Positions 1-12,419 of a DNA stretch of 59,053 bases are shown piece after piece. Each line of letters opens with the position of its first letter. The stretch's first letter is position 1. The DNA is from Chara braunii. Lineage: Eukaryota; Streptophyta; Charophyceae; Charales; Characeae. The notes beneath the pieces were generated by a model. The model saw nothing but the letters and a program-made list of their open reading frames with translations. It did not search any database and was not told the DNA's origin. The position numbers and the translations under genes are program-made. The stretch lies in assembly GCA_003427395.1 (NCBI GenBank), contig BFEA01000542.1:722257-781309 (forward strand), read 5' to 3'.

Positions 1-795
1 CATCCCCACGGGGGGAGGGGGGGGGAGGGGGGGGGGAAAAGGGCGTTCTCCTCCCCGTCAGACTTTTCTGATGTTAATTTTCGACTTACCTGAGGATCAG
101 GGGGGGAGGGGGCCGACGGCTGTTCGGAGGGCCAAAGGGGTCGCACTGTCGGGTTATAAAACTATGTGTTGAACATGCTCAATTTGCATCGCACGGCCCC
201 CGAAAATTGTGCACGCGACAAACGAAGAATCCGAGTGACGGGCCGCACTGGCAACACCACGACGGCAATGACAGCTCGGAGAACAGATCCGCGCACAATG
301 CGAGGAAAGCATGTTTATCCGTACTTCTATGACGGTTTGTTATCCAATGTATTTTATTTTATTTTTCCTGAACAAAGTCTCCACCCTTGTTTCCTTGCCC
401 CTTTTTTTTTTTTTTTTTTTTTTTTACCAATCCCACGGTCTCGTTATATATCTCACAAATTCATGTTCTCAACCCCGAGCAAAACATCAATGTGTCCGTG
501 AAAACATCACGATTCAGTACTGCGGGCCACAAAAAGGTGAAAACAGGTCGTTACCGCTGCCGTTACCACGCAGTAGTGAACTACAATGCTGGGAACTTAA
601 GACCAAAAATTTTCCAACACCCACATGTTGGAAACATGTTAGACCAACGTTGATCACATGTTGAAAACATGTAGGCCGCATGTTGGTAAACGGTTGGAAA
701 CATGGACCCGACCCTCCTAAACGATTGGTCGCATCGTTTCACGTAATTCCAATGTTGGTTCTAACTTGTGAGCAAGTTGAAAACTTGATGAAAAT
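1..795. other. No gene; G-rich start, poly-T and CATGTTG-rich block
   Basis: The first 40 bases are G-runs, and 403-425 is a T-run. From about 622 to 712 the words ACATGTTGG, AAACATGT and GCATGTTGG recur five times, and several pair with each other as inverted repeats (CATGTTG against CAACATG-like partners). The short ORFs here read through the T-run and show no protein-like composition. I see no promoter or RNA gene. The homology that defines the neighbouring long repeat begins at roughly 795. Confidence 0.5.
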
Positions 796-2872
796 TTCCC
801 ACAATTTTTCTGTTGGAGGGTCTAGTGCTATGTTTATTTCTAATTGCCTGGAGCACCAAACAGGTTCCCATACGATTGGGTGGTCTGGTTGGGCTGTTTA
901 TGTTGGACTTTCAAAGACCAAGCATTTTTTTATAAAATTGGATGGCTTGGTTACCTTGTTTTATTTGGGTTTTCTGATGTTTATTAATATTTCTTGTTTG
1001 TTTTGTGGGAGGATCAAGCGAAGGACTGGACAGGTTCCCATAAGATTGGGTGGTTTACTCTGGGGCCATGCACATGCTAGAACCAAAGAGATAAAGTTGT
1101 CTATATTTTTATATTATTTTTATTTATAAACAGACTAGTCAAACAGTTTTTCGTAAGATTGGATGGTCTGACTATTGCTTATCATCAACTGAAGAGACTA
1201 TAAATTAAGAATAAATTTGTGGTAAGAAGGGGCAGGCTGAACCTTGATCTAAGATGATTGGTTCAGAAACATGCTGCCTTAAAAGACTAAATGCAGACAT
1301 TTATATATAACTTGAATACTTAAACGGTTCAGGGTGACTAGGTTGGACAGCCTAGTCATATGCCCAAGGAAAAGAAAAATTGTAGTGTCCTGTGTTTGTG
1401 TATATCCAATGGCTGAGCTAGACAAATTTTCATAAAATTGGATTATCTAGCTTTATGTCTTATGTAAGTTGGGTATAAGGGATAAATCATTGAAAGATTA
1501 TGAACTATTGTTTGGCAAGAATGACTTGGGGTTGGTGATATACTTACCTTTGTGGTTTGACCTTGCATGTGACCGTGAAATCACTACTTTCTATGAGTTC
1601 CAGTTTGATAGATAGTTGTTTTAGATGCTCGCCACGTGCTAGAGCTATAGGAGTTAGTTTCAATTTCTGTATTTTTTTAGCTAACTTGAAGTTTTTTTAA
1701 TTAGATCAATTCTCGCATTTTCTGGGATTTTTTGTTGTACTCGGTCTTGTATAAGTCTTAGTAAGTTACTTTTTCTACGGGAATCGCTGCCAAAATTTCT
1801 ACAGAATCTAGGATTTAGTCATATTTTGACTTTTCAAAGTTTAGTTTGTCTAAATTTTATGTATGGCTTAGTAAAAATATGAAAAGTCTCATTTTCTAAA
1901 AGGAGTGTTGCCCAAATTTTTACTAATTCAGAAAGTTAGACAAAATGAACTTTTGGAAGTGAAAAGTTATTAATAGATTTTGGACTTAGTTTTGTATAAA
2001 TTTTGAAAAGTTACTTTCTCTACGGGAAGCGCTGCCGAAATTTTTACAAATATAAGGAGTTAGTTAAATTTTGTCATGGCTAAACTCAAATTTTATCTTG
2101 AGTTCTTATCTTACTTAGTATAAATCTGGGAAGTCTATGTTTCTAAAGGAGATGCTGCCTAAATTTTTACTAATTCAGAGAATTAGACAAAATTTGACTT
2201 TCCAGAGATAAATATTATTTCAGTTTTCATATTTGGGCTAATATAAATTATGAAAAAATATTTTTTTTATGCGAAGCTCTGCCGAAATTTTCTTAGTTTA
2301 GAGGAGATGGATTATATTTTGACAGGTGGCGATACTGACAATCCACTCTGTAGGGGGAGATTATGTCAAAGGTCTACCTTTGTCTTGGACATTGATTAGT
2401 TGGCGGATAGTTTTAAGTAAGAATCTGTAGGGGGAGATTTATTCTCCAGACACTGATGATTTAGCTTCGGCGTTGACCTGTCTTATGATACATACCCTCT
2501 TTAGACGTTTGATTCAGGATTTGGGTTAGATTCAGCTTGATCCTACGAGGATCATCATCTGCTATCACTAATAACAGTTCGGTTACCGATTTGTCGGTTT
2601 ACGACTTAACTCCAATCCACTCTTACCACTTAACTTAAAGGCCTTAGCCCCGTGGTTTGAATTGTTTCGTTGTGTTTTTACCCGAACTTTATTGAATGGT
2701 CATTTAACAAAGGTACTGCGTACTTTATTTTGAGAGTTGCACAAAGAGTGAGGTTTGTATGACCAAAGCGAGGGATGTGAGCGCAGAGAATGGTTGAAGT
2801 TGACCCCGTGCAGTACATGGACTTTTGGTTGAATCTTCGATGTGATTGCAGGTATGTTTGGTGGTTCAGACT

Positions 2873-2918
<46 letters not shown>

Positions 2919-3998
2919 TCACAAATAGAACTGTCCGGTAAACCGTAGGCAGAGACAGAGAAGAGGGCAACAAACGAAGGGTTGTGACGTAAGGGTTAAA
3001 TAGATCATGTTTTGAGAGAAAAGGGAGATTTTTTTTATCTTTTGTTTTTTGAAGTTTTTATAGTTGGACGTTGTGCCCGTGACATCTGTCAAAGTCTCTC
3101 TAGACCCTAGATGATAGAGTTGGTATCTAGGGTCATAAGAGACGATTGCCACCACAAATACGAACCTGTGTACCACCCACTCTCCGTAGGGTGCAGAAGA
3201 GGGTGTCGTGATCAACCGCACTAGGCGGTTATATAGCGTCCACAGATTGACCCCTCAAGGCGAGTGTCAGCCAACACTTGAGTGTCGAATGCGACCCTCG
3301 GGATTATCGAGGACCACATGATTATGGGTACTACATAGTATGTCATTATCGCGACCGCTTGCGTAAACATGCATTGCTAGTCGATATGAGAAGGTCTTGC
3401 AACTGCGTGGTTTTATACTAAGTCTCACACGACACCTATCTGATTTCCACGTCGGAAGGCTATGAGAGAACTACAAAAGGGACTAGGAGTGTTGTTGTGT
3501 TGTTGTGTTATTTTGTTTTTTTTTTGTTCCGTATGTGTGTGTGCGTTTTAATTTTTATGTTTAACCATGGTGTAACGCGTGGTATGTGGGATTCGTCCTA
3601 GGCAACCGACGACGAATCACACTTGGGACTTCAGCCCCCCAGTTCGTCGGTTTATGTGATGGTTCGATAGAAGTGTGGGACCTCGCATACCCCCTATGCT
3701 ATAGGGAACGGGAAACGCCCTCGCTGGTCCACCTTTGCGATTGGAACTGATTAACTTTCGTACTGTGGACTGGTAGCTCGGCGGGGATACGCCCACCGAA
3801 GAGAGGTGATAACTCCCGCAGGTGGAGGTAAGTTGTACCTCACGTTGGCTCTATCCTGTCGTAGGGGTTCGCGAGAGGTATGGATGGCGCACTCGGTCGG
3901 AGAGGCGTGCGGAAGCTCCTTGTATATCGAGAGTAGATCAACTCCTGCGTGATGCGGCCTAGAGGGTCCCGCCCTGCGCGGGACCGATGCTCTCGACA
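795..3998 (+). mobile_element. Family A long LTR, copy A1 (5'-truncated, solo)
   Basis: This stretch aligns over its whole length with 17,690-20,999, whose end abuts a primer-binding site, so it is the same LTR. Both copies end in CTCGACA or CACGACA after a shared GC-rich block of about 450 bp (3,560-3,998). Shared landmarks in order are CATAAGATTGG-type motifs at 860-1,440, a run of GCTGCCGAAATTT motifs at 1,780-2,290, an AT microsatellite at 2,875-2,916 and the words GTGTAACGCGTGGTATGTGG near 3,571. No primer site follows 3,998; the sequence passes straight into LINE debris. It is therefore a solo or 3' LTR. Compared with the 17-kb copy, about 600 bp are missing at its 5' side. The 149-codon ORF at 680-1,129 is not protein-like. 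Confidence 0.75.
2875..2990 (-). repeat. Ribozyme-tail repeat inside LTR A1 after an AT microsatellite
   Basis: After (AT)n, positions 2,917-2,989 match the sequence lying just 3' of the hammerhead ribozyme at 56.97 kb, in reverse orientation. Shared blocks are CGTCACAAA, CCGGTAAACCGTAGGCAG, AGAGAAGAGG and CAACAAACGA. The unit begins CGTCACAA and ends TTGTGACG, which are perfect 8-bp inverted ends. CTGCC and GGCAG enclose an inner CGGT/ACCG hairpin on the minus strand. The catalytic core itself is absent. The equivalent block occurs at the same place in LTR A2, so it entered the LTR before the copies diverged. Confidence 0.65.
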
Positions 3999-4009
3999 CC
4001 GTGTCAGTT

Positions 4010-4930
4010 TCGAGGGTTGCCCAAATTTTTGCCCAACATCACCAGACGAGTGTTGAGGCTGGACATTGCAAGAAAAAATGTTCAACTATTTCATTTACTT
4101 TGTAGGATGGAAAGCCCTCCAGGCAAGCCATGCACCATGGGAGGGTTGTGCCTTTCTGTTCAAGGCTCGAATAATCGAGGAGCCATGAGTTTGTGGGGAG
4201 GCCGCGGTGGGCGATTTGTCTTTGTTGGGAGGTCAGTTTAGCGGGTTTGCACTTGGCTTCTTTAAACCATTTGATTGGTCTCAGTGCCTCCAATGGTACG
4301 TTCAGGTGCTTCGCCCATTGGTCCACAAAAATGCGATCTTTCAGGTTGATTCGAGATCTTAACATCCTGTATGGGGCCTTAACCACCAAGTCGTGCAGGT
4401 ACCGGTATCGGGGATGTGGGTCTCGCGAGGGGATCTGCCACCTCTATTCTCCCGGGTCAATGAGGAGATTCTGAATGGGCAGCTCAAGCCTGAAGACTAC
4501 CCAGTAATCCCCCTCCTTCAACACTCTCACCCTGTGAATACCTGACTTCGGGGGTCAGAACACCTCATCCGGGACCCCACGTACCAGGCGGTTCTGTATG
4601 ATCCTATAAAACAGAGTCACCAGCGCTTCCTCTCGGCTAGACGACAACATTCTATTAGAGTTAAACCAGTGAAAGTAGCTTCATTGCAATGGAGATTGAA
4701 CATAGATGTCTCCCACTAGTGACTGGTTGATTGACGGGTCTAAAATGGACCAAAAGATATGCATTGCCCTGGTGTAAATTTTGTATGTTGGTGTTTCTAA
4801 TCAAGGACAATTAGAAAAACCATTGAAGATGTGTTCCTCCACTCTCTTGGGCCATATGGCTTTGGAGATGGTGGGACCGAATATGGAACAAATTAGGTCC
4901 TCAAAGCCCTTGGCCATGAGACTGTGAAAG
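4010..4930 (-). pseudogene. LINE (non-LTR retrotransposon) ORF2 C-terminal fragment with zf-RVT
   Basis: On the minus strand 4,389-4,039 is open and ends in a zinc-finger-in-reverse-transcriptase pattern: CMAC (CX2C), then VEHFFLQC (HX4C) followed by a Trp. This is the hallmark of the region after RT in plant-type LINEs. The same frame continues upstream to about 4,640 with stops, including YWVVFRLELPIQNLL and ALVTLFYRIIQNRL, and less clearly to 4,930. No catalytic YXDD is visible. The reading runs on past the zinc finger for a few residues and stops at the A1 LTR end at 3,998, so the LTR probably interrupted it. It is a dead fragment. Confidence 0.7.
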
Positions 4931-4949
4931 CTCTCCTCCTTGAGACACT

Positions 4950-5386
4950 GGTTTCTGATCCTTAAGATGAGTTCGCATGGAATGTATTCATTCTAGGAAG
5001 AAGAGTAGTTCTTTGGGCAATATGGTTGAGACATTGTACTATTGAAATGGAACGAGTCAGACTTGATGACCCATAATTCACAGATACTATAAAACAACAA
5101 ATACAAACAAATATTCCAACTAAATGGGAACAAACATGTGCCTGCATATATCATTTGTCTTCACGTGCTGAAATTCTTAATCATATCCACAAATTCACTT
5201 GTTGTTGGCTTAGGGGAAACCAAGGGGAGAAATTGGGACCGGTTAAGTGGGATCGGGTTCAGGGAGTGGACCAAGATGAGATATGCAGAGACTATAGTTC
5301 AATATTTGAGGATTGGACAATAGTAAACCCAACTATACCCTTAAGACCCTTCTCGGAACTCCCAGATTTTTTCCGCTCCCGCTAGT
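4950..5386 (+). pseudogene. Degenerate ORF resembling a LINE C-terminal tail
   Basis: The plus strand reads about 145 codons with two stops: a hydrophobic Trp-rich start (RRVVLWAIWLRHC), a charged helix, and WLRGNQGEKLGPVKWDR near 5,200-5,250, ending at 5,385. A Trp-rich helix followed by a GNxGExLGxVxWD-like motif is what I associate with the extreme C-terminus of some charophyte LINE ORFs after zf-RVT. It lies head to head with the minus-strand LINE fragment. This is recognition without a search; it could be unrelated. Confidence 0.3.
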
Positions 5387-5398
5387 GAGTCTAGTTTA

Positions 5399-5497
5399 AG
5401 ATATTGGTTTGGCTATGACTAATGGGTTGAAAGATATTGGTTTGGCTATGACTAATGGGTTGAAAGATATTGGTTTGGCTATGACTAATGGGTTGAA
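5399..5497 (+). repeat. Perfect 33-bp tandem repeat, three copies
   Basis: Three units start at 5,399, 5,432 and 5,465. Each is 33 bp and begins AGATATTGGTTTGG. The length is a multiple of three, and one frame reads the 11-residue word KDIGLAMTNGL three times. The reading frame is not open on either side, so expression is unsupported. The near-identity of the units implies recent expansion. Confidence 0.9.
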
Positions 5498-7640
5498 AGA
5501 CAATGGGAGAACGTATGATTGAAAGGAATGTTGCGTTAAATATCTTAATTATCTTAGAGGAGTGGAGCTAAATATACACAATATAGATCTAACGCTCTGG
5601 CAAGGGTGAAGTGACTCTCATTCATCCCCACTCAATGGATATTGTATTATTCGTTGCTTCCTTATTGGTTATTTATGATGATCTTGTTGTACGTAAGGGA
5701 CGCTGGACCTAGTTTCCAGTAGGTGAATCGACCTCGCAATTCTAGTAGGGGGGGTTGCTCATATCACTCTCTCTTCCAAAAAAATAAAAAATAAAAAATT
5801 ACGGATTGTGATCCACAGTCCAGACAAACTTTGACATAGTGAGGAGGAGGGTAGGGTCAGAAGGTAGGAGGAGGGAAACACCCTTCGGACAACATGGAAC
5901 CGTTACCTGGTGCTAGTATAATCAGCAAATACTATGTCTCACTTGGAGTTGGAGAATTTTCTCAAGGAATAAAGGGGAAATAGGATCTTAATGGACGAGG
6001 TAAAATAGTAGGAAAAGGAAAGAAAGGTAGTGACTAGGATGAAAAATGAAAGATAGTAATAAAACTACAAGAAACAAAAGAAGTAATGAAAGGAAAAAAT
6101 GAAGGAAATCAGAAACACAGGAAGAAGCACCTGATAGGAAAAAAAAAGGGAGGGGTGGAGTAAGATGGTACAAAACTTATGAGGAACAACATAAGTAATA
6201 GAAGGAAAAAAGGGGGGGAATCAAAAATACAGAAAGAAGCAACTGGTAGGTTGTGACGGACCCGCCGGGATGGCAGTCCATCAGAATCAAGACAGAGAGA
6301 CGAGGAAGGAGGAGATGAACATGGAGCTGGAGGGGACAGTGCAACTTCAACTTAGGCTCAACAGGTACATATTCCCAACTGTGCAAATGAAGAATGAGAC
6401 ACAATACAGACTGCAACTAAGATATACCTCCAATGGAAGGGTTGGACTGGACTAGACTGAATGAACACACGGCATGTGGGATCATACCACGACCTGGTTC
6501 CACAGGCCAAACAAACAAAATAACCAAATAGCGAGGGCAACTAGAGGCTCGCTGCACGATCCTCGGATCTGTGGTGGACTGCAAGAGTCATAGGCACGCT
6601 ATCCTCAAAAGCAACGAAACTGTGCAACAATAAAATGAAAAATCTAGGATGTGGAGTAAACTCTATGCGGAGTCCGTACGATGCAGCGTAAGCTACATAA
6701 CGCCAAAAGAAGAACAAATGTATGATATATATATCCTAACTAACAACAGAAAAGGAAATATAGCATGATACAATCCTGAAATACAGGAGGCAACTGCCTA
6801 AGTGTTGAAAGGAAAAAACAACAATAATGTCACAAGATGATGTCATGTTGCTGAACCACTAAGAGTGGGATGGTCTCAGAGGGGATGAATGCAGCCTAAG
6901 AATCGAAACTCTTGGATGTAGTCACACACAAAGGTGAGATAGGTTATCATGCTAAGAGCGATGGAGTGGTAGCGAAACGAAACTAATGACCTTAACAGAT
7001 AGACCATCAAGGCGGGTAATGCTCGATAAAAGGGTGACACCATGTGGGGTCGACCATGAAAGGGGAGCCTAGAACAGAGGCATATGCCTAACTGAAGGCA
7101 TGCAATGGGCGACACTAAGGTCATGAAGGTAGTGGGTGAGGGAAACATGCACATAACTCACCGACTGTAAGAGATTGATCTGGGAGAAGGGAAGCCAAGA
7201 TCACACTACGGTTCCAATGCCTATGTGATACCAAAGGAGGACCTATCTATGGGAGAACCGGCTAAATGAGAACCATCATGCGACACACATAATGAAATGT
7301 ACAAGGTAGGATGGGGGGGTGAAGTAGTCACGTCCAAAGTAGTTGAAGATATGAAGTAGATGAAGTCCTCGAGGTAGTCGATGACGACGATAAAATAGAA
7401 GACGAAATAGATGTCCAAACAAAGCCGCAAAACGATGATAACATGAAGTAGTTGATCATGGAGTACATGGTAGTATGAGTCAATGAGAGGATAGATAGGT
7501 GATAAGAGTCTCAATTGTCGAGACACTGTTGAGCGCATCGGTGCCATATGGGGACCCTTCGGGTTGCGCCATGCACAATTTTGGAAGTTTATGACGCAAA
7601 GCGTTCAAGGAGCAATTGTCGCTCCGACTGAATGCGCCAG
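5498..7640. other. No gene; includes a purine-rich duplication at 6,067-6,253
   Basis: There is an A-rich tract (AAAAAATAAAAAATAAAAAA) at about 5,777. A purine-rich segment is duplicated with a period near 113 bp (6,067-6,142 and 6,181-6,253; shared words AAGTAATGAAAGG or AAGTAATAGAAGG, then CAGAAAGAAGCAACTG-like). The rest holds only short ORFs on both strands without recognisable domains. No RNA gene was recognised. Confidence 0.5.
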
Positions 7641-7832
7641 CTATACCTATCGCGAACTCCTATGACAGAACAGGGTCATGCACAGTACATTTTGTCTCCA
7701 CCCGTGGGAGTTGTCACCAGCCCTTAGATGGGTGTAAGCTGATCTATTAAACCACCTACGAAGGTTTTTCGTATGCAATCGCAGAGGCGTTCCAACTGAG
7801 GGCGTTTCTCGTTCATTGTAGCATATCGGGTT

Positions 7833-8320
7833 TGTGTGGTTAAACCACCACTCCCCCCGACACCAAAACATTGGTTGTCCGGGATCGGAAACTGGTAAGC
7901 CTGGAAGGAACGGAGGTCGGTGACAATTCGAGTGGAGGCCGATGACAATTCGAGCAGACGTCAGCCTAAAAAAAAAACGCAAACTTGGATGATTTTTCAC
8001 GCTCAGCATAATAATCCGGAACATATGAAATTCCTTGATCCGGTAGATTTGGTCAGTGATCTTTTCAGAAAAATTATTAAAAAAAAAAAAAAAAAAAAAA
8101 CTGACGGTGAAATACTCGCCGCGCCGATTCAGTGCATTTTGCGTTCTTGTCACTCTACCATCTGCGGGGCAACGGAAAAGTACTCCGCCTTGCCACTCTG
8201 CCACCTGCGGGCCACTCTACCGGTTCTCCACACTATGGTACCGGTAACCCTCATTAACTTCGGCTACCGGTCCCCCAAATTTTTTTGTCGCGGGGGGAGT
8301 GGTGGTTTAATGCCCGAATT
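7833..8320. repeat. Inverted-repeat element of about 490 bp with internal poly-A
   Basis: TTAAACCACCACTCCCCCCG at 7,839-7,858 is the reverse complement of CGGGGGGAGTGGTGGTTTAA at 8,291-8,310. Weaker similarity extends on both sides. The interior holds an A-run at 8,079-8,100, two copies of GACAATTCGAG (7,921 and 7,943), and repeated CACTCTRCCAYCTGCGGG words at about 8,151-8,215. The right arm lies exactly where homology of the neighbouring inverted LTR ends, so insertion into that LTR is plausible. No coding capacity. Confidence 0.5.
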
Positions 8321-8329
8321 GGACCCATG

Positions 8330-11300
8330 CACAAATCGACACCTGATCTTCCTGGTGCAATCCTACGATGGTCGACTAGGACGACAAGGTTAACCACGTG
8401 ATACACTATTCAAATAAAAATTAAGTTCATGTGCAAAACGCGCCTAGTCTTTTTTTTCGCTCAATGCATAACTGTTTCGGTGCATAAACATGCAGATGCT
8501 GTGCATGAGATTTTTTATGAATAATGCGGCGGCGCGAGCTTCAACGTATCGAATAGCCATGTGCAAATACGTGAGTAGTCCCAATGATGACGGACTTTGT
8601 GGTGTCCATTGCCATGCGATTCTCAATGGTTTCGAGAATCATATTCGACACTCAAATGTCGGTTGACATACGTTTTGAGGGGTTGTTCCTCTAACCCTAG
8701 ACAATCCTGAATGTGATTGTATGTCGTATCTTCTTTTGCACCTTGCGTATGAGGACGGTAGGTCGGTTGCGGAAATCAGTGGCGCTGGAACGCCCTCCAA
8801 TCAGAGTAAGAAGTCACACCTTCGGTCACCTTGAAACAAGTAAAGAGATTTGACTTTCACAGTCACCACAGACTTTAACGTTCAACTATGAAAATTCAAC
8901 AAGCAAGCAATATAAGTTGTTTGAGCGCACAAAAGAATATATATGGTTTGAGCGCATGAAAAAATATAAGTGATACAGATTTTATTTTGAACCTACAAGA
9001 AAAAATATAACTGGTTTGAGCACACGAAAGAAGTCATAGTATTTAATCACGCTCATGCGCATGAACAGTTACTACCACACTACACATTACTATCCATCGT
9101 CCGTAAAAATGTAGTGCAGGTTGCGTTGCCAGCAAGAGGTTGTGCGCTGCAACTAACGACATTCTGACCTTGCTAGTCTAAGACATTCGTTCTCCACAAA
9201 ACACTTACCGACAAGGATTATATTCGTAGACCTTGACTTATGATTAACGCGCGTGTGCGCTGACTGTGACAGTCGCGGACAAGAAAAAATGGTTGAATCC
9301 TTCAGATGAAAAGGTTATGTGACATCAGATGATCATTCTCATGAATATTGATATGACTTCTCACACAACCTTTTCACACAATATACAGATCAATATTGAT
9401 ATGAATTCTCATACAATCTAAAGGATTGATATCACACAATATACAGACAATCACCAAGACTCGATCCATAATTTTCCACCCACACATGTGATTACACAAA
9501 ATTTGAACAACAATATCCCATACACTAAGAGAATCAACTTTGTTATCCACTGAGACTCGTAGCCACCTTATGCACATAAGCCCAAACCATTTTTCACAAT
9601 TCCAGAACAAAGAACTTAGTTCTTGAAAATGACCATTTAGAAAGAAGTTTTAGTGAAAATCCCAAGAAACATATAAAGCCCAAGGTGTTAATGCCTTAGG
9701 TTGAGATGCAGAAGCAAGTGGAGTTGTGTCATAAAACGACATGTTATTAATTGATAACAGTAGAGTAGTGATCCTTCTAGAATCAAGCTCAAATTAGTCA
9801 AGCCTTCAATCCAAGTGGAGAGTTGCATCACAGTACACGTCAAGTGACCAATCATACGCTTAAAAAATATGGAGAGAATATTTCATATTGTAGCCTACCT
9901 CCTTTACTAAGCTTCTTCCAATCATTCTCTGATTGATATAAAAGATTGCTGAAAATTTCGGCAACATCTTCCCTAGATAGGGTGGATTGTCAAAACTTTC
10001 ACAATCATAAATTTTAACTAACTTTTTTTTATTTTATAGAAATTTTAACAATACTTCCCCTAGGAAAGTAAAGTACCAAAATTTTTACTAAGCTAAATCT
10101 AAAAATCGAAATACGACTTAACTTTGCATAGTCAAATTTTGTTTAACTCCTTAATTTAGCAAAGATTTTGACAACAATTCTTCTAGGAAAAGAAACTACC
10201 AAAATTTTTACTAAGTCGAAAACTGTAATAAAAAAAACGATTTGACTTTGCAAAATGAAAAATTGACTAAGTTCTCTGAATAAGTAAAACTTTCGGTAAC
10301 ACTTTCTGCAGGGAAGTGAACTATTAAAATTTTTACTAAAACAAATACAAAAGTACAATTTAACTAGACTTGTGATAAATTTTAACACTTAATTTGATTG
10401 TCAGAACTATAATTAGTCTATATGATATTTCCTTTTAGACAAATACTATGAGTTAATTTTAATTCTGATTCTCGGTAAAACCAATCCTATCCAATCTCAA
10501 ACTTCCCCCTCCATGCATTTATTATACCTATCACTTCAGTGCTTTGCGAACATCTAAGCAACTAACTACCAAAATATCCCCCAAAAAATAAACTCATAGA
10601 TTAAAGTTGTGAGCACAACACCAACTTTCACAAACCTTCAATCTCTTTGCCCAAATATTTAGTTCATTATTTTATCAATTGTTCAAACCTTATACCCTTT
10701 CTTACATGAGGCATACGATTATATCACCCCCAACTTATGGGTTTGTTTGACCTCTTAAAATCTATGACTTGACCATCCCAACTTATGGGTATGCCTAGTT
10801 TGTTTAAACAATAAACAAAAGGCATATGTCTAAGTCGCACCAATTTATTGTGTAACTAACCTCTACCTATAAAAATAATATAAGGCATGATGTTAGACCA
10901 CACCAACTCATGGTGTGACTAGTCAGCCTAAACAATTGATATACGATAGATAACTAGATCGTCCCAACTTATGAGGAGGTCTAGCATCGAGCCGAGGAAA
11001 TGACATGAGGCATATAACTAGACCATCCTTATGGTATGACTAGTCAACTCACACAATGACATATGGCATAAAATAAAAATGTCCAACTTATGGGTAGTCC
11101 ATTTTGCCTAGGCAGCCACATATGCGCATGACTAAATTTTCCCAACTTGTGGGTACGCCTAGTCTTTGAAACATAACGACATCCAACAAATAATCTCACA
11201 ACATTTTTCTCTTTTCAAGGCAAATAATCAGGTTTTTTCACCTTATGGAGATGTCTAATCATGCCTTGATTGTATTTAATAGCCAAATTTATATTATCTT

Positions 11301-12365
11301 TTTTTATTTATGTAGTTACGACCATAAAACCGGGTTTTTCAACTTATGGATGATTTCAGTCTATCCGAAGTTAGTTTTGAATATTATATTTGAAGTCTCA
11401 AGTTGTTCCACCTTTCTCTTCTATTAGCTTATATAACTAGGTCACCCAACTTATGACACTTGTTCTGCTAAGTAATTAATACATATATATCATAGTTTTT
11501 GCTCTTTTTCTTTTAGTATTCACGACTCGTAACTTGAACGCATCAACTAATGGTGCGACTAACCTTTGCCTACTTCTCCCTCAAAAATAAACATAGAATT
11601 AGTCATACGCACTTAGAATGTGTCCAGCTCTGTTTAACAACAAAGACAATAGAGAATACGAAAATTCAATAAATGAGAGTCTATCCTCCATTCAAAACCC
11701 CCAAAAAAAACAGGCGACCGGACCATCCAACGTATGGATAGGTCCAACCTCTGAAAACAAAGCAGACGACCGAGCATAAAAAAATAAAACATAACACTGA
11801 ACCCATACACTTGGAATGGGCTTAACTTTTAGTCGATCCGATCAAACACAAATAAAATCATCCTTTCTTTAATTCATTTCTCATTCATTATCTACTTTTT
11901 CAGACAAACATTCGAAGTTTCAATACATAATTCATTTACCTTATCTTAGATTAAGTCCTTAAATAAACTTATCCTATTGTAATATTAATAATAACAAGTA
12001 ACTCAATTTTGCTTCAGTCATCTAGAAGGTAGTACGGTTCGGTGAATACATGATCACACGTCTCAAACGGCTGTATACCTGAGTGTTCCCTGCGTTAGAA
12101 ACCTCATCCGGCCTTGGTAAGAGCTCCCAAAATCGGTGGGCTAACCCAAACAGGCCTTGATACGGGTTTGTGGTTGTAATCCCACATGTCGTCTTCCTCT
12201 TCCGCATAACAGATTAGATTGTGAGTAAAAAGAGCAGAGAAAGAAAGGTAAATCTCTCAAAATTGAAGAATGATTCAACTCAAACTTGCGTGGAAAGAGC
12301 TTTGTTGCCTTAATCTCTTGAGGATTCTGCAATGATGGTCAATCACAGAAGTCACACACGTGGTC
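8330..12365 (-). mobile_element. Family A long LTR, copy A3 (inverted, diverged)
   Basis: Read on the minus strand this aligns with LTR A2. The start near 12,365 (GACCATCATTGCAG) matches GGCCATCATTGCGG at 17,149. Next come the CCCACCGATT block (12,144) and several CATAAGTTGGG (complement CCCAACTTATG) motifs at 10,730-11,450. The GCTGCCGAAATT-type subrepeats follow at 9,950-10,320, then the ACATTTGAGTGTCGAAT block near 8,650 and GTGTATCACGTGGTTAACC near 8,400. Homology stops at about 8,330, so the last 450 bp (and the terminal CGACA) are missing. It is more diverged than A1 is from A2 and lacks the AT-microsatellite/ribozyme-tail insertion, which suggests an older copy. It contains no real ORF. 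Confidence 0.65.
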
Positions 12366-12419
12366 AATAACACTCCGAATCTTTGCTGAAATCAATTCTA
12401 AAGTGGAGATCTTTCGACA

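Noticed and set aside
680-1129. 149-codon plus-strand ORF
   Set aside because: It lies largely inside LTR A1 and follows its subrepeats; the aligned part of LTR A2 does not keep the frame.
2453-2459. CTGATGA, a hammerhead core word
   Set aside because: No stem II followed by GAAA within range and no flanking stems; the equivalent site in LTR A2 reads CTGATGG.
7208-7235. Minus-strand TTGGTATCACATAGGC resembling a tRNA-Met primer site
   Set aside because: The match ends after eight bases and no LTR boundary or partner is visible.
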